Shown here one piece after another: positions 8,249 to 16,318 of a stretch of DNA of 64,000 nucleotides (position 1 is its first letter; each line of letters begins with the position of its first letter). The notes beneath the pieces were generated by a model that did no database searches, was not told where the DNA came from, and saw nothing but the letters and a program-made list of their open reading frames with translations. The DNA is from an uncultured Oscillospiraceae bacterium. Lineage in GTDB: Bacteria > Bacillota > Clostridia > Oscillospirales > Oscillospiraceae. The position numbers were made by a program, and so were the translations under genes. The stretch covers positions 104,146 to 168,145 of the forward strand of contig CANQXG010000002.1 in NCBI GenBank assembly GCA_947627735.1, read 5' to 3'.

Positions 8249-9535
8249 ATGACGGAAGTAGTGAGCATAAGATTCCGCGACCGGGGCAAGTCCTATTACT
8301 TCGACCCGGCGGGCCTGACCCTGACCACCGGCGGCAAGGCCGTGGTGGAGACGTCCAAGGGCCTGGAGATCGGCACGGTGGTCCGGGGCAACCACGACGT
8401 GGAGGACGACCAGGTGGTCCAGCCCCTGCGCCCGGTGGCCCGGGCGGCCACGGAGGACGACCTGCGCATAGAGGAGCTGTGCCGCCAGCGGGAAAAGGAG
8501 GCCTACGGCATCTGCAAGCAGAAGATTGAGGACCACGGTCTGGAGATGAAGCTGGTGGATGTGGAGTGCAGCTTTGAGGGCACGAAGATCATATTCTTCT
8601 TCTCCAGCGATGGACGGGTGGACTTCCGGGAGCTGGTGAAGGACCTGGCGGGGGTGTTCCGCACCCGCATCGAGCTGCGCCAGATCGGCGTCCGGGACGA
8701 GGCCCGGATGCTGGGCGGCCTGGGCATATGCGGCAGGCCGTTTTGCTGCGGCTCCTTCATCGACGAGTTCAAGCCCGTTTCCACCAAGATGGCCAAGGTC
8801 CAGAACCTGAGCCTGAACCCCACCAAGATCTCCGGCAGCTGCGGCCGGCTCATGTGCTGCCTGCGGTATGAGCAGCCGGCCTATGAGGAGCTGGTGAAGA
8901 ACGTGCCGAAAAACGGCGCCTTCGTGGAAACGCCGGACGGCTACGGCAACGTGACCCAGGTGAACATCCTGCGCCAGACCGTGCGGGTGAAGCTGGACGG
9001 CGAGGGGGACGACGTGTTCCGCCAGTACGATATGGACGAGGTGGCGGCCATCCCCGGAGGCCGGCCCCGGGACGGCAGCCAGCCGCCCCATGTGCTGGTG
9101 GTCAAGCCCAAGAAGGTGGCCGAGCCGGAGCCGGAGGCAGACCCCTGGCAGATGCCGGAGCTGCTCATCACCGCCCCCGGGGAGGAGCCTGCCCGGACGG
9201 AGGCGAAGCCCGCCGAGCGCCGGGACCGGCCCCGCCGGACCCGGAAGGAGAACGCCCAGCCCGCCGCCGGCGGCGGGGAGGGGAACAAGCCCCGCCAGAG
9301 CCGGTCCGGCCGGCATCGCCGGGGCGGCCAGAACCGCGGCGGGGAGGAGCGGGCCGCCGGGCAGCAGCCCAAGACCCAGGAGCAGGGCCGCTCCGCCCGG
9401 AAGAGCCGGCCCAAGACCGACGCGCCCGCGGCCCAGGAGCAGAGCCAGAAGGCCCGCAGCAAGAACTATTACAGCCGCCGCCGGCCCCACAACCGCCGTC
9501 CCAAGAGCGAGGGCGGCGGCCAGAACAGGGAGTGA
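8249..9535 (+). CDS. ricT: PSP1-domain protein RicT (YaaT)
   Basis: The 428-residue protein has an N-terminal PSP1 domain (about 1-270) with the cysteine motifs ICGRPFCC and CGRLMCC, which in the RicAFT complex help bind 4Fe-4S clusters. RicT acts with RicA and RicF on RNase Y-dependent mRNA maturation and affects sporulation and competence in Bacillus; that role is taken from family knowledge. Residues about 300-428 are a low-complexity Arg/Gln/Lys/Pro-rich tail, longer than in Bacillus, which could contact RNA. It lies 7 bases after holB and is certainly co-transcribed. Confidence 0.92.
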   Translation: MTEVVSIRFRDRGKSYYFDPAGLTLTTGGKAVVETSKGLEIGTVVRGNHDVEDDQVVQPLRPVARAATEDDLRIEELCRQREKEAYGICKQKIEDHGLEMKLVDVECSFEGTKIIFFFSSDGRVDFRELVKDLAGVFRTRIELRQIGVRDEARMLGGLGICGRPFCCGSFIDEFKPVSTKMAKVQNLSLNPTKISGSCGRLMCCLRYEQPAYEELVKNVPKNGAFVETPDGYGNVTQVNILRQTVRVKLDGEGDDVFRQYDMDEVAAIPGGRPRDGSQPPHVLVVKPKKVAEPEPEADPWQMPELLITAPGEEPARTEAKPAERRDRPRRTRKENAQPAAGGGEGNKPRQSRSGRHRRGGQNRGGEERAAGQQPKTQEQGRSARKSRPKTDAPAAQEQSQKARSKNYYSRRRPHNRRPKSEGGGQNRE

Positions 9536-9538
9536 GCC

Positions 9539-9676
9539 GTGGACAGGCGGAAGAAAGCCGGCATCCTGGCCGGTGTGCTGGCGGGCGCCCAGGCGGTGCT
9601 GCTGGCGGCCATGGCCTTCGCCCGGCCAAAGAAGGACCCGCCCCGGGGCGGGAAGGACAACGGCAAAAAAAGCTGA
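9539..9676 (+). CDS. 45-residue single-helix membrane peptide
   Basis: A GTG-started frame three bases after ricT encodes a positively charged start (MDRRKK), a hydrophobic Ala/Leu/Val helix (about residues 7-28) and a basic, Pro/Gly-rich tail. Its stop codon lies inside the 5' arm of the operon terminator. Placement directly after ricT, with the reading frame ending exactly at the terminator, supports translation, but no homologous family is recognised. Confidence 0.5.
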   Translation: MDRRKKAGILAGVLAGAQAVLLAAMAFARPKKDPPRGGKDNGKKS

Positions 9677-9695
9677 CCGGAAGGTCAGCTTTTTT
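9669..9695 (+). terminator. terminator of the holB-ricT operon
   Basis: AAGCTGACC and GGTCAGCTT pair around GGAA, preceded by A7 and followed by a T run (9690-9695). Confidence 0.88.
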
Positions 9696-9701
9696 GTGCG
9701 C

Positions 9702-9734
9702 AAAAAGGCAGCCCCCTCTCAGGAGGGGGCTGCC
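9702..9734 (-). terminator. terminator of the foldase gene
   Basis: On the minus strand GGCAGCCCCCTC and GAGGGGGCTGCC pair around CTGA and are followed by TTTTTG. Confidence 0.88.
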
Positions 9735-9748
9735 GGGTTGATACGGTT

Positions 9749-11224
9749 TTAGTGGTTCTTGCCCGCCATACCCAGGTGGGAGGTGGAGGTGACGTAGCTG
9801 GACATCTGCTGGTCCATCCAGGACTGATAGGCCTCGGTGCGCATCTCGTCGTCGGCCTGGAACTGGGCGTAGGTCAGCTCGCTGGGTCCGACGTAGTACA
9901 CCACATGGGAGCCGGTGTAGCTGGGCCCGTCATAGGACACCACGGTGGTGTCGCCGGCCTTGCGGCCCTCGGCGAACAGCCAGTCGTTGATGGGGTCCAC
10001 CATGGTGTGCTTGGCCACGTTCTCATAAAGCCCGCCGGTGGTGTTGGAGCCAGTGTCGTCGGAGTGGTCGGCCACCATGGCGGCAAAGCTGTCCTCGGTG
10101 GCGTCGCCGTTCTGCCACAGGGTGTAAACGCCCATGGCCTCCTTGGCCGCGGCGTCCTGCTCCTCCTGGGAGAAGGTACCGTCGCCGTCGGTGTCCTCCG
10201 CCTCGATGAGGATGTGGCGGAAGTTGGCCATCAGGTAGCTGTTGTCGTCCCGGCCCAGGAACATGACCACATAGGTGTTGTCCCCGTCCTCCACGGAGGT
10301 GGCGTCGCCGGGCACCCGGGCGTCATCCAGCAGCCAGTCGGAGTAGGCGGCGTTCAGGTCGGACACGACCAGGTCCTGCACATTGGGTTCGTCCCCGTCG
10401 GCGTTGTCGGCCAGATAGGCGGTGAAGGTCTCCTGGTCGGTGCCGTTGACGGCCTCCACCATGGCGGCGGCGTCCAGCTCGCTGTCGGCGGTGACGGTGT
10501 AGCTGACGAAGCTCATCACGTCGTACTCGTCGGCGTGGTCGGCGTAGTAGGCATCCAGCTCCTCGGGGGTGTACTCATAGCTGTTGAACTGCTGGTCGGA
10601 CCAGGCGCTGGCCACATAGGTGCGGTAGATCTCCGTGCGGAGCATGTCCATATCCACGCCCTTGCCGTAGGTCATGTTGATGAACTGCTGCTGGTTGGAG
10701 TAGCCGAGGGACTGCCAGCTGGTCTCCAGGGCCTCCATCTCCTCCTCATAGGCGGCCTGGTCCTCGTCGGACAGGGTGAAGCCGGCCTCCTGGGCCTGGT
10801 CGTTGAGCATCTGCACCTGGGCCATGGTGTTGACGGCGCTCTCCAGGAAGAAGTCACGCCAGGACTGGCCCTCGGCGTATTCCTGGTCCGCCAGGCTGGT
10901 GCTGGGGTCGAAGAACATGCCGTAGTTGATGTAGGTGCTGTAGGTGTTGTAGAAGTTGATGTAGCCGGTGGAGTAGTAGTAGTTCAGCTGGGCCACGGAG
11001 TAGTCCACACCGTTGATGGTCACAGCCGTCATGGCCCGGCTGGGCAGGGCGGAGTTGAACACGAAGATGAAGATGAAAAACACCACCAGCGCGGCGGCCA
11101 CCACGGCATAGGTGATGGTGCTCTTGCGCTGCTTGGCCCTCTCCTTCGCCTCGGCCACGGAACGCTTGTCCGTACCGGCCTCGATCTGCTGCTTGCGGAG
11201 GATCTTGTCCTTGGATGCACTCAT
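9749..11224 (-). CDS. membrane-anchored parvulin-type peptidyl-prolyl isomerase / foldase
   Basis: The 491-residue protein has a basic cytoplasmic N-terminus, one transmembrane helix (about residues 38-57) and an extracellular SurA/PrsA-like chaperone region (about 65-330). A PpiC rotamase domain follows (about 333-446), starting FRHILIEAE and ending SHVVYYVG. It probably folds secreted proteins at the membrane surface. Inside the rotamase domain, residues 344-355 (DTDGDGTFSQEE) match a complete EF-hand calcium loop at positions 1, 3, 5, 7, 9 and 12. It is monocistronic. ATG 11224 follows GAGAGGTG. Confidence 0.85.
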   Translation of the reverse strand: MSASKDKILRKQQIEAGTDKRSVAEAKERAKQRKSTITYAVVAAALVVFFIFIFVFNSALPSRAMTAVTINGVDYSVAQLNYYYSTGYINFYNTYSTYINYGMFFDPSTSLADQEYAEGQSWRDFFLESAVNTMAQVQMLNDQAQEAGFTLSDEDQAAYEEEMEALETSWQSLGYSNQQQFINMTYGKGVDMDMLRTEIYRTYVASAWSDQQFNSYEYTPEELDAYYADHADEYDVMSFVSYTVTADSELDAAAMVEAVNGTDQETFTAYLADNADGDEPNVQDLVVSDLNAAYSDWLLDDARVPGDATSVEDGDNTYVVMFLGRDDNSYLMANFRHILIEAEDTDGDGTFSQEEQDAAAKEAMGVYTLWQNGDATEDSFAAMVADHSDDTGSNTTGGLYENVAKHTMVDPINDWLFAEGRKAGDTTVVSYDGPSYTGSHVVYYVGPSELTYAQFQADDEMRTEAYQSWMDQQMSSYVTSTSHLGMAGKNH

Positions 11225-11354
11225 GTGTCGACACCTCTCGGGAAGTTTTCTTCAGAATCTTAGTTATTATAGTACAGCCACCGGCCTGTTTCAAGTTTTT
11301 TCTGCGCCGAAAGAGAATGTTTACAATTCATTTTATGAATTATGTCAACTTTAC

Positions 11355-11383
11355 TTGCAAAACATGTCCACATCCTGTATACT
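11355..11383 (+). promoter_or_regulatory. promoter of the NYN-LOTUS gene
   Basis: TTGCAA (11355-11360), 17-bp spacer, TATACT (11378-11383), 26 bases before the start codon. Confidence 0.75.
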
Positions 11384-11408
11384 GTGGGGGAAATGGAGGG
11401 GATATGAC

Positions 11409-12281
11409 ATGCCCATTACAGATAACGACAAAAACCTCCGGCTGGCGGTGCTCATCGACGCGGACAACGCCCCCCGGGACTGCCTGCAGGGGATCATGGA
11501 GGAGGTGGCCATCTACGGCACCCCCAACCTGAAGCGGGCCTACGGCGACTGGTCCACCAGGAACCTGGCCGGGTGGAAGCAGGCGCTGCTGGACAACTCC
11601 GTCACCCCCATGCAGCAGTTCGCCTACACCAAGGGGAAGAACTCCACCGACTCGGCCATGATAATCGACGCCATGGACATCCTCTACTCCGGCAACACGG
11701 ACGGGTTCGTGCTGGTGTCCTCCGACTCCGACTTCACGGGCCTGGCCCGGCGGCTGCGGGAGGCGGGCCAGTTCGTCATCGGCATCGGCGAGCAGAAGAC
11801 CCCCAGCCCCCTGATCGCCGCCTGCAACAAGTTCATCTACATCGAGGTCATCCGGGACCGGTCGGCCAAGGTGGCCGCCAAGGCCTCCCAGCCCGCCAAA
11901 AAGAAGGCGGAGCAGCCCAAGAAGAACGACCAGCCCAAGAAGAATGACCAGCCCAAGAAAAACGACCAGCCCAAAAAGACCGCCCCGGAGCCGGACAGCA
12001 AGCCCGCCGCCGGCGAGGAGCGGCAGATCCCCGACAGCATCGTCTGGCTCATCGCCGACTCCATCCTGGACCTGTCCGGCGCCGGGGACGAGGACTACGT
12101 TTCTCTTGGCGCCGTGGGACAGCTCATCCAGAAAAAGCGGCCCGATTTCGACACCCGCAGCTACGGCTTCTCCAAGCTGTCCGGCATGGTGAAGGCCATC
12201 AGCCGCTTCGAGGTGGTGGAGCGGGAGGACAAATCCGACCCCCGGTCCAAGCTGGTGTACATCCGGGACCTGGAAATGTGA
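11409..12281 (+). CDS. NYN-domain putative ribonuclease with C-terminal OST-HTH/LOTUS domain
   Basis: The 290-residue protein carries an N-terminal NYN (PIN-like, LabA/DUF88) domain (about 10-155) with the acidic residues of AVLIDADNAP, DSAMIIDAMD and VLVSSDSDFTG. A lysine-rich linker of QPKKND repeats (about 165-195) follows, then a LOTUS/OST-HTH domain (about 210-288). NYN domains are Mg-dependent RNases and LOTUS domains bind RNA or G-quadruplexes, so an RNA-processing role is inferred; the substrate is unknown. The start is set to ATG 11409, 8 bases after GGAGGGG; an in-frame extension back to 11112 would cross the promoter. It has its own promoter and terminator. Confidence 0.86.
   Translation: MPITDNDKNLRLAVLIDADNAPRDCLQGIMEEVAIYGTPNLKRAYGDWSTRNLAGWKQALLDNSVTPMQQFAYTKGKNSTDSAMIIDAMDILYSGNTDGFVLVSSDSDFTGLARRLREAGQFVIGIGEQKTPSPLIAACNKFIYIEVIRDRSAKVAAKASQPAKKKAEQPKKNDQPKKNDQPKKNDQPKKTAPEPDSKPAAGEERQIPDSIVWLIADSILDLSGAGDEDYVSLGAVGQLIQKKRPDFDTRSYGFSKLSGMVKAISRFEVVEREDKSDPRSKLVYIRDLEM
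11913..11978 (+). repeat. 18-bp in-frame tandem repeat (QPKKND units)
   Basis: Three and two-thirds copies of an 18-bp unit encode QPKKND in the linker of the NYN-LOTUS protein. Copies differ only at synonymous third positions. Confidence 0.85.
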
Positions 12282-12292
12282 CAGTTTTCGTC

Positions 12293-12330
12293 GTTTTCCC
12301 CTCCCGCAGACCGCGGGAGGGGAAACTTTT
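12293..12330 (+). terminator. terminator of the NYN-LOTUS gene
   Basis: TTTCCCCTCCCGC (about 12295-12307) pairs with GCGGGAGGGGAAA (12313-12325), followed by CTTTT. Confidence 0.8.
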
Positions 12331-12377
12331 GTGCATTAAAGCAAAAAACGCCTATAAAAATTTAACAAAATTTGGGA

Positions 12378-12406
12378 TTGCCATTTTCTTACCAATAGTA
12401 TAAAAT
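12378..12406 (+). promoter_or_regulatory. promoter of the 12454-14886 gene group
   Basis: TTGCCA (12378-12383), 17-bp spacer, TAAAAT (12401-12406). A small hairpin ACCGCG-CCCAT-CGCGGT (about 12425-12441) lies just before the ribosome binding site GAAAGGAG. Confidence 0.72.
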
Positions 12407-12453
12407 GTACATATAGTAGGGCGACCGCGCCCATCGCGGTGAAAGGAGCTGCC

Positions 12454-12870
12454 ATGAAGTCCCCCAGGACCCCCGCGCCGAACGTCATATTTGCCCTGTT
12501 CCTGTCCGCGGACGCCAGTGCCGCCGTGACGGGGCCGGGCGCCGCTTTCCGGGAGGGAGCGGAGGATGGCCGGAGCGGACGCGCGACGGTGGCAGGTCCC
12601 GCGGCGGATGGGGACGCCCATGAGGAAAGTCCCGGGGAAGATGGGACGCCGGCGGAGGAAACGCCGGCAGTCGGACGAGAGGAAGGAGAAGGAGATCCGC
12701 AGGCAGAGGAAGAGATGGACGAAGGCGAACCGGCACAGGGACCTGCAGCCGGTGTGGCCATGAGGATGGACGACACATCGGAGCGATCGGCCGCGGGGCA
12801 GTCGTGCCCGCCGGCATCACCACACAGGAAGGCGACGGCGCCGTCACCGACCGGAGAAGCGTCCTCTTGA
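12454..12870 (+). CDS. possible 138-residue acidic low-complexity protein
   Basis: An ATG 5 bases after GAAAGGAG, behind a good promoter, opens a frame rich in Glu, Gly, Ala and Pro. A short hydrophobic stretch near the start (NVIFALFLSADASAAV) could be a weak export signal. No family is recognised, other frames over the same DNA are also open, and the composition is what random high-GC DNA would give. The promoter and RBS are the only positive evidence. It could instead be a translated leader or decayed gene ahead of the transglutaminase-like gene. Confidence 0.3.
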   Translation: MKSPRTPAPNVIFALFLSADASAAVTGPGAAFREGAEDGRSGRATVAGPAADGDAHEESPGEDGTPAEETPAVGREEGEGDPQAEEEMDEGEPAQGPAAGVAMRMDDTSERSAAGQSCPPASPHRKATAPSPTGEASS

Positions 12871-12941
12871 GGACCGAAGAGGACGGAGGGAAGTGAGGGA
12901 ACGTATCATGTCCGCCCGGGAGGGACGGACGCGCCGACGCC

Positions 12942-14216
12942 ATGAGAGAAGAGAGAAAGAAACTGTATGTGCTCCTGGCCGCGGTGGCCCTGGCCGTGCT
13001 GGTGGCGGTCCTGGCCGGACCGGGACAGGAGCGGGAGATGGATGAGCCGGCCCCGACAGCCGAGCCTACCGCCACCCCGGCGCCCACGCCGACGCCGGAG
13101 CCGCCCTATCATATCGCCGGCCAGGCGTCCCACCCGGCGCTGCTGGATATGCCGGAGGACGGCCTGTTCCGCCCCGACGGGCTGATGGCCCGGGGGGAGA
13201 TGGTCCGGGCATTGGCCCGGCTGGTGGACGGGCTGGAGGTGGAGGGAGCGGCGTTTGTCGCCGGCCCTGTGACGGACTGTGACGAGCGCTATACCGGCGC
13301 CGCCGTGCTGACGGCTGCCGGGCTTGCGCAGCAGGATGATTTCCGCCCCGAGTGGCCCATGAGCCGCCGGGAGGCGGGGACGATGCTCAGAACACTGGCC
13401 GGCCGGCTCGCCGGTCCGGCAAAGGACCTGGCCCGGTCATGGGCCGGGGAATTGACCGGCGGGGGATACCTGACCCGCCGGGAGGCCGCGCTGATCCTGG
13501 AGGATCTGTCCGGCCGGGTGCCACTGGAGGAGGACCGCCTGTTCCTGGGCGGGTGTATGCCCTCCGACATGACCCGGGAGGACGACGACTGGATCGCCGT
13601 GACCGACGCGGTGACGGAGGGGCTGCCCCCCTGGAGAGAGGAGGGCGTATACCGGCTGTACGGCTGGGTGTACGCCGCGGATGAAGACGGAGCCCTGGTG
13701 AGGGACAGCTCCGTTGGGGTCTGGTCCTTTGGACCGGACGGAGGCTATACCACCGGCGACAGCGCTCTGGACGAGCGACTGGCCAAGGCGCTGAAGGACA
13801 GCGGCGCCGACGCCCTCACCGGGCGGAAGGCGCTGGAGGCGGTATACCTCTATGTGAAGAACAATTTCGAGTACAAGGTGACGCCTCAGGATCAGGTACC
13901 GGAGCAAAAGGGGACCACCGGATGGGAATTCGGGCGGGCTTCCCGGTTTTTCCGCTATGGCGGGGGCACATGCTACGGTTATGCGGCTACCTTCGGCCTG
14001 CTGGCCCGGTGCCTGGGAGAGGACGCAAAGATCGTGGCTGCCACGGTCAACCAATTCTACGCGCCCCACAGCTTCGTGGTCATCCCGGAGGACGGGACCG
14101 ACTGGATCTACGACGTGGAGCTGGAGGACGCCCGGCCATGGCGGCACGGGGACCTGGCGCTGTTCCGCATGGAAAATTTCTCAATTTACAGCTATTGGTA
14201 TACACCGGATTGGTGA
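12942..14216 (+). CDS. membrane-anchored transglutaminase-like protein with SLH-like N-terminal repeats
   Basis: The 424-residue protein has an N-terminal signal anchor (about 8-26), a Pro/Thr/Glu spacer (about 32-55), and two or three degenerate SLH-like units (about 58-185; FRPDGLMARGEMVRALARL, FRPEWPMSRREAGTMLRTL). The C-terminal transglutaminase-like domain (about 280-415) has its Cys in GGTCYGYA, His in PHSFVVIPED and Asp in DWIYDVELED, so the catalytic triad looks intact. It may crosslink or hydrolyse peptides at the cell surface; the substrate is unknown. RBS evidence for ATG 12942 is weak. It is followed 16 bases later by the PPTase gene. Confidence 0.8.
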   Translation: MREERKKLYVLLAAVALAVLVAVLAGPGQEREMDEPAPTAEPTATPAPTPTPEPPYHIAGQASHPALLDMPEDGLFRPDGLMARGEMVRALARLVDGLEVEGAAFVAGPVTDCDERYTGAAVLTAAGLAQQDDFRPEWPMSRREAGTMLRTLAGRLAGPAKDLARSWAGELTGGGYLTRREAALILEDLSGRVPLEEDRLFLGGCMPSDMTREDDDWIAVTDAVTEGLPPWREEGVYRLYGWVYAADEDGALVRDSSVGVWSFGPDGGYTTGDSALDERLAKALKDSGADALTGRKALEAVYLYVKNNFEYKVTPQDQVPEQKGTTGWEFGRASRFFRYGGGTCYGYAATFGLLARCLGEDAKIVAATVNQFYAPHSFVVIPEDGTDWIYDVELEDARPWRHGDLALFRMENFSIYSYWYTPDW

Positions 14217-14232
14217 TGAATGGTGATAGATT

Positions 14233-14886
14233 ATGACTGATATCTTTATTTTGAAAAACAGCGAGCCTGTTTCGGAGGAAAAGGCGGAGCTGCTGCCCCG
14301 GTGGAGGCGCCGGAGGCTGGAAAGACTGCGCTATTCCGCCGCCCGGGAGGCGAGCCTGGGGGCGGGGCTGCTGTGGCGGTATGTGATGGAGTGCCACGGC
14401 ATACACCCGGAGGAGCCGGTGCGGTTCCTGCAGGCGGGAAAGCCTGTGTTCGCCCAGCGGGACGATCTGCACTTCAGCCTGTCCCACTCGGGACCCTATG
14501 CCATGTGCGCCATCAGCGACAAGCATGTGGGCGTGGACGTGCAGCAGATCAAGCCCGTCCACCTGTCCGTGGCCCGCAGGTTCCACTTCCGGGAGCGGGA
14601 CTGGCTGGCCGATCAGCCCCAGAACGAGCAGACCAGCGCCTTCTTCCGCATCTGGACGAGAAAGGAAGCCTGGGTCAAGGCGGTGAGCCATGACCAGCTT
14701 CTGAGCCTGGACCAAGAGGACGTGATCCACGGCCTCAACGGCTGGCAGTTCGGCGAATACGACCTGGAGGACGGCTACATGGCGGCGGTGTGCGCCCGGT
14801 GGGAGGAGAAGCTCTCCGCGCCCCGGATCGTCACATCCCAGGAGCTGGTCGAGGCCCTGAATGGACCCTGCGACAGCAGAGAATGA
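14233..14886 (+). CDS. Sfp-type 4'-phosphopantetheinyl transferase
   Basis: The 217-residue protein carries the PPTase signature: LHFSLSHSGPYAMCAIS, GVDVQQI (Mg-binding GxD) and FRIWTRKEAWVKA (WxxKEA). It transfers phosphopantetheine from CoA to Ser of carrier proteins. Its size fits the Sfp class rather than AcpS, suggesting broad substrate use or a secondary-metabolite carrier. No polyketide or peptide synthetase lies in the window, so its target is elsewhere. It follows the transglutaminase-like gene by 16 bases and is probably co-transcribed. ATG 14233 has a weak RBS. Confidence 0.9.
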   Translation: MTDIFILKNSEPVSEEKAELLPRWRRRRLERLRYSAAREASLGAGLLWRYVMECHGIHPEEPVRFLQAGKPVFAQRDDLHFSLSHSGPYAMCAISDKHVGVDVQQIKPVHLSVARRFHFRERDWLADQPQNEQTSAFFRIWTRKEAWVKAVSHDQLLSLDQEDVIHGLNGWQFGEYDLEDGYMAAVCARWEEKLSAPRIVTSQELVEALNGPCDSRE

Positions 14887-14913
14887 GGTTTTATGTCAAC
14901 TGAAAACAGACGG

Positions 14914-14950
14914 AAACGAGCCGCTGCCATCTTCGGACAGCGGCTCGTTT
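14914..14950. terminator. bidirectional terminator
   Basis: AAACGAGCCGCTG (14914-14926) pairs with CAGCGGCTCGTTT (14938-14950) around an 11-base loop. It lies between the convergent PPTase and ABC-ATPase genes. Confidence 0.82.
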
Positions 14951-14959
14951 ATTGTTGTT

Positions 14960-15553
14960 TTACGCGGGCACGAAGGTGCCGTCCCGGTAGTCCAGGGTGA
15001 ACTCCGCCAGGGCCTCGGTCTCCTGCCGGTCATGGGTGGCCAGCAGCACCGTCCTGCCGAAGGCGTGGTCCCGCAGCAGCGTCAGCACGCTGTCCCGCCG
15101 GTGGGGGTCCAACTCCTTCAGCGGCTCGTCCAGCAGCAGCAAATCCCCGCCGAAGGCCAGTGCCCGGGCCAGATTCACCCGCTGGCGCATGCCGCCGGAC
15201 AGCTCCGCCGGCAGCAGGTCCGCCCCCTCGGCCATGCCCACCAGCGCCAGCCAGTGGCGTGCCCAGGCCATGGTGGCGGCGGTGTCGCCCAGCACCAGGT
15301 TCACGTTCTCCGCCGCCGTCCGCCAGGGCAGCAGCCGGTGCTCCTGGAAGGCGTAGGCGACGCGCCGGGCGTTCACGGTGACGGCGCCGGCGTCGGGCCG
15401 GCGCAGCCCCGCGGCCAGGGCCAGCACCGTGGTCTTGCCGCAGCCGGAGGGGCCGGTGAGGGCCACGTGGACCCCGGCGGGGATGTGCATGTCCATGGCT
15501 TTCAGCACGGCCTTGTCCCCATAGGACAGGCAGACGCCGTCGAAATGTATCAC
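14960..15553 (-). CDS. ABC transporter ATPase (NitT/TauT-type)
   Basis: A 197-residue nucleotide-binding subunit with Walker A GPSGCGKTT, Q-loop FQEHRLLPW, signature LSGGMRQR, Walker B LLLLDEP and H-loop ATHD. It is on the short side for the SsuB/TauB class. The start is GTG 15553, overlapping the permease stop (GTGA) after GGGAGGG; a longer frame upstream is the permease read out of frame. It is last in the operon TM1266 regulator - binding protein - permease - ATPase and energises import of the ligand bound by the lipoprotein at 16319. Confidence 0.92.
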   Translation of the reverse strand: MIHFDGVCLSYGDKAVLKAMDMHIPAGVHVALTGPSGCGKTTVLALAAGLRRPDAGAVTVNARRVAYAFQEHRLLPWRTAAENVNLVLGDTAATMAWARHWLALVGMAEGADLLPAELSGGMRQRVNLARALAFGGDLLLLDEPLKELDPHRRDSVLTLLRDHAFGRTVLLATHDRQETEALAEFTLDYRDGTFVPA

Positions 15554-16317
15554 TGTCCCTGCCCTCCCATGCTCCGCCGCCGCCCCAGACGCCGGATGAG
15601 GGCGGTGAACAGCTTCTCCAGCGCGATGGAGCACATCACCACCATCGCCGTCCAGGCGAACAGGTCGGTCATCTCCATATACAGCTTCGATTCGTACAGC
15701 TGCCGACCGATGGAAAAGGCCGGCATGGTGAGCACCTCCGCCGCCACTCCGGACTTCCAGGCCAGGCCCAGGCTGGTGTGGCAGGCGCTCAGCAGATAGG
15801 GTCCCACGGAGGGGCCGTAGACCCGCCGGGCGATCTGCCAGCGGCTCAGGCGGTAGACCCGGGCCATCTCCAGCAGCTGCCCGTCCGTGGCGGCCACGCC
15901 GGCGGACACGTTGCCCCACACCACCGGCAGCACCATCAAAAACACGATCAGGCACGGCAGGATGTCCCGCCCCACCCATATCAGCGCCAGCAGGATGAAG
16001 CTGGCCACGGGGGTGGCCCGTATCACCGACAGCAGGGGGGACAGCACCGCGTTCAGGAACCGGTACCGGTTGGTGGCCACAGCGGTGACCACCCCCGCCA
16101 GCACGCCCAGCGCCGCCCCCAGCAGGATGCGGCCCAGGCTCACGGCGGTGATATGCCAGAACGCCGCCGTCCCGGCCAGCCGGAGCAGCCGCTCCGCCAC
16201 GGTCCAGGGCGCCGGCAGCAGCAGGGGCCGGCCTATCAGCACAGACAAAACAGCCCAGACGCCCAGCCAGAAGGCCAGGGCGCCCAGGCTCTTTGCCGCT
16301 GTCCCGGACCGGCGCAT
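15550..16317 (-). CDS. ABC transporter permease (NitT/TauT-type)
   Basis: The 255-residue polytopic protein has about six membrane helices and the binding-protein-dependent transport inner-membrane domain, with the EAA-like coupling loop near EMARVYRLSRWQIARRVYGP. It is most similar in pattern to SsuC/TauC and ThiX-type permeases. It directly follows the binding-protein gene (1 base apart) and overlaps the ATPase start. Confidence 0.92.
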   Translation of the reverse strand: MRRSGTAAKSLGALAFWLGVWAVLSVLIGRPLLLPAPWTVAERLLRLAGTAAFWHITAVSLGRILLGAALGVLAGVVTAVATNRYRFLNAVLSPLLSVIRATPVASFILLALIWVGRDILPCLIVFLMVLPVVWGNVSAGVAATDGQLLEMARVYRLSRWQIARRVYGPSVGPYLLSACHTSLGLAWKSGVAAEVLTMPAFSIGRQLYESKLYMEMTDLFAWTAMVVMCSIALEKLFTALIRRLGRRRSMGGQGQ

Positions 16318-16318
16318 A

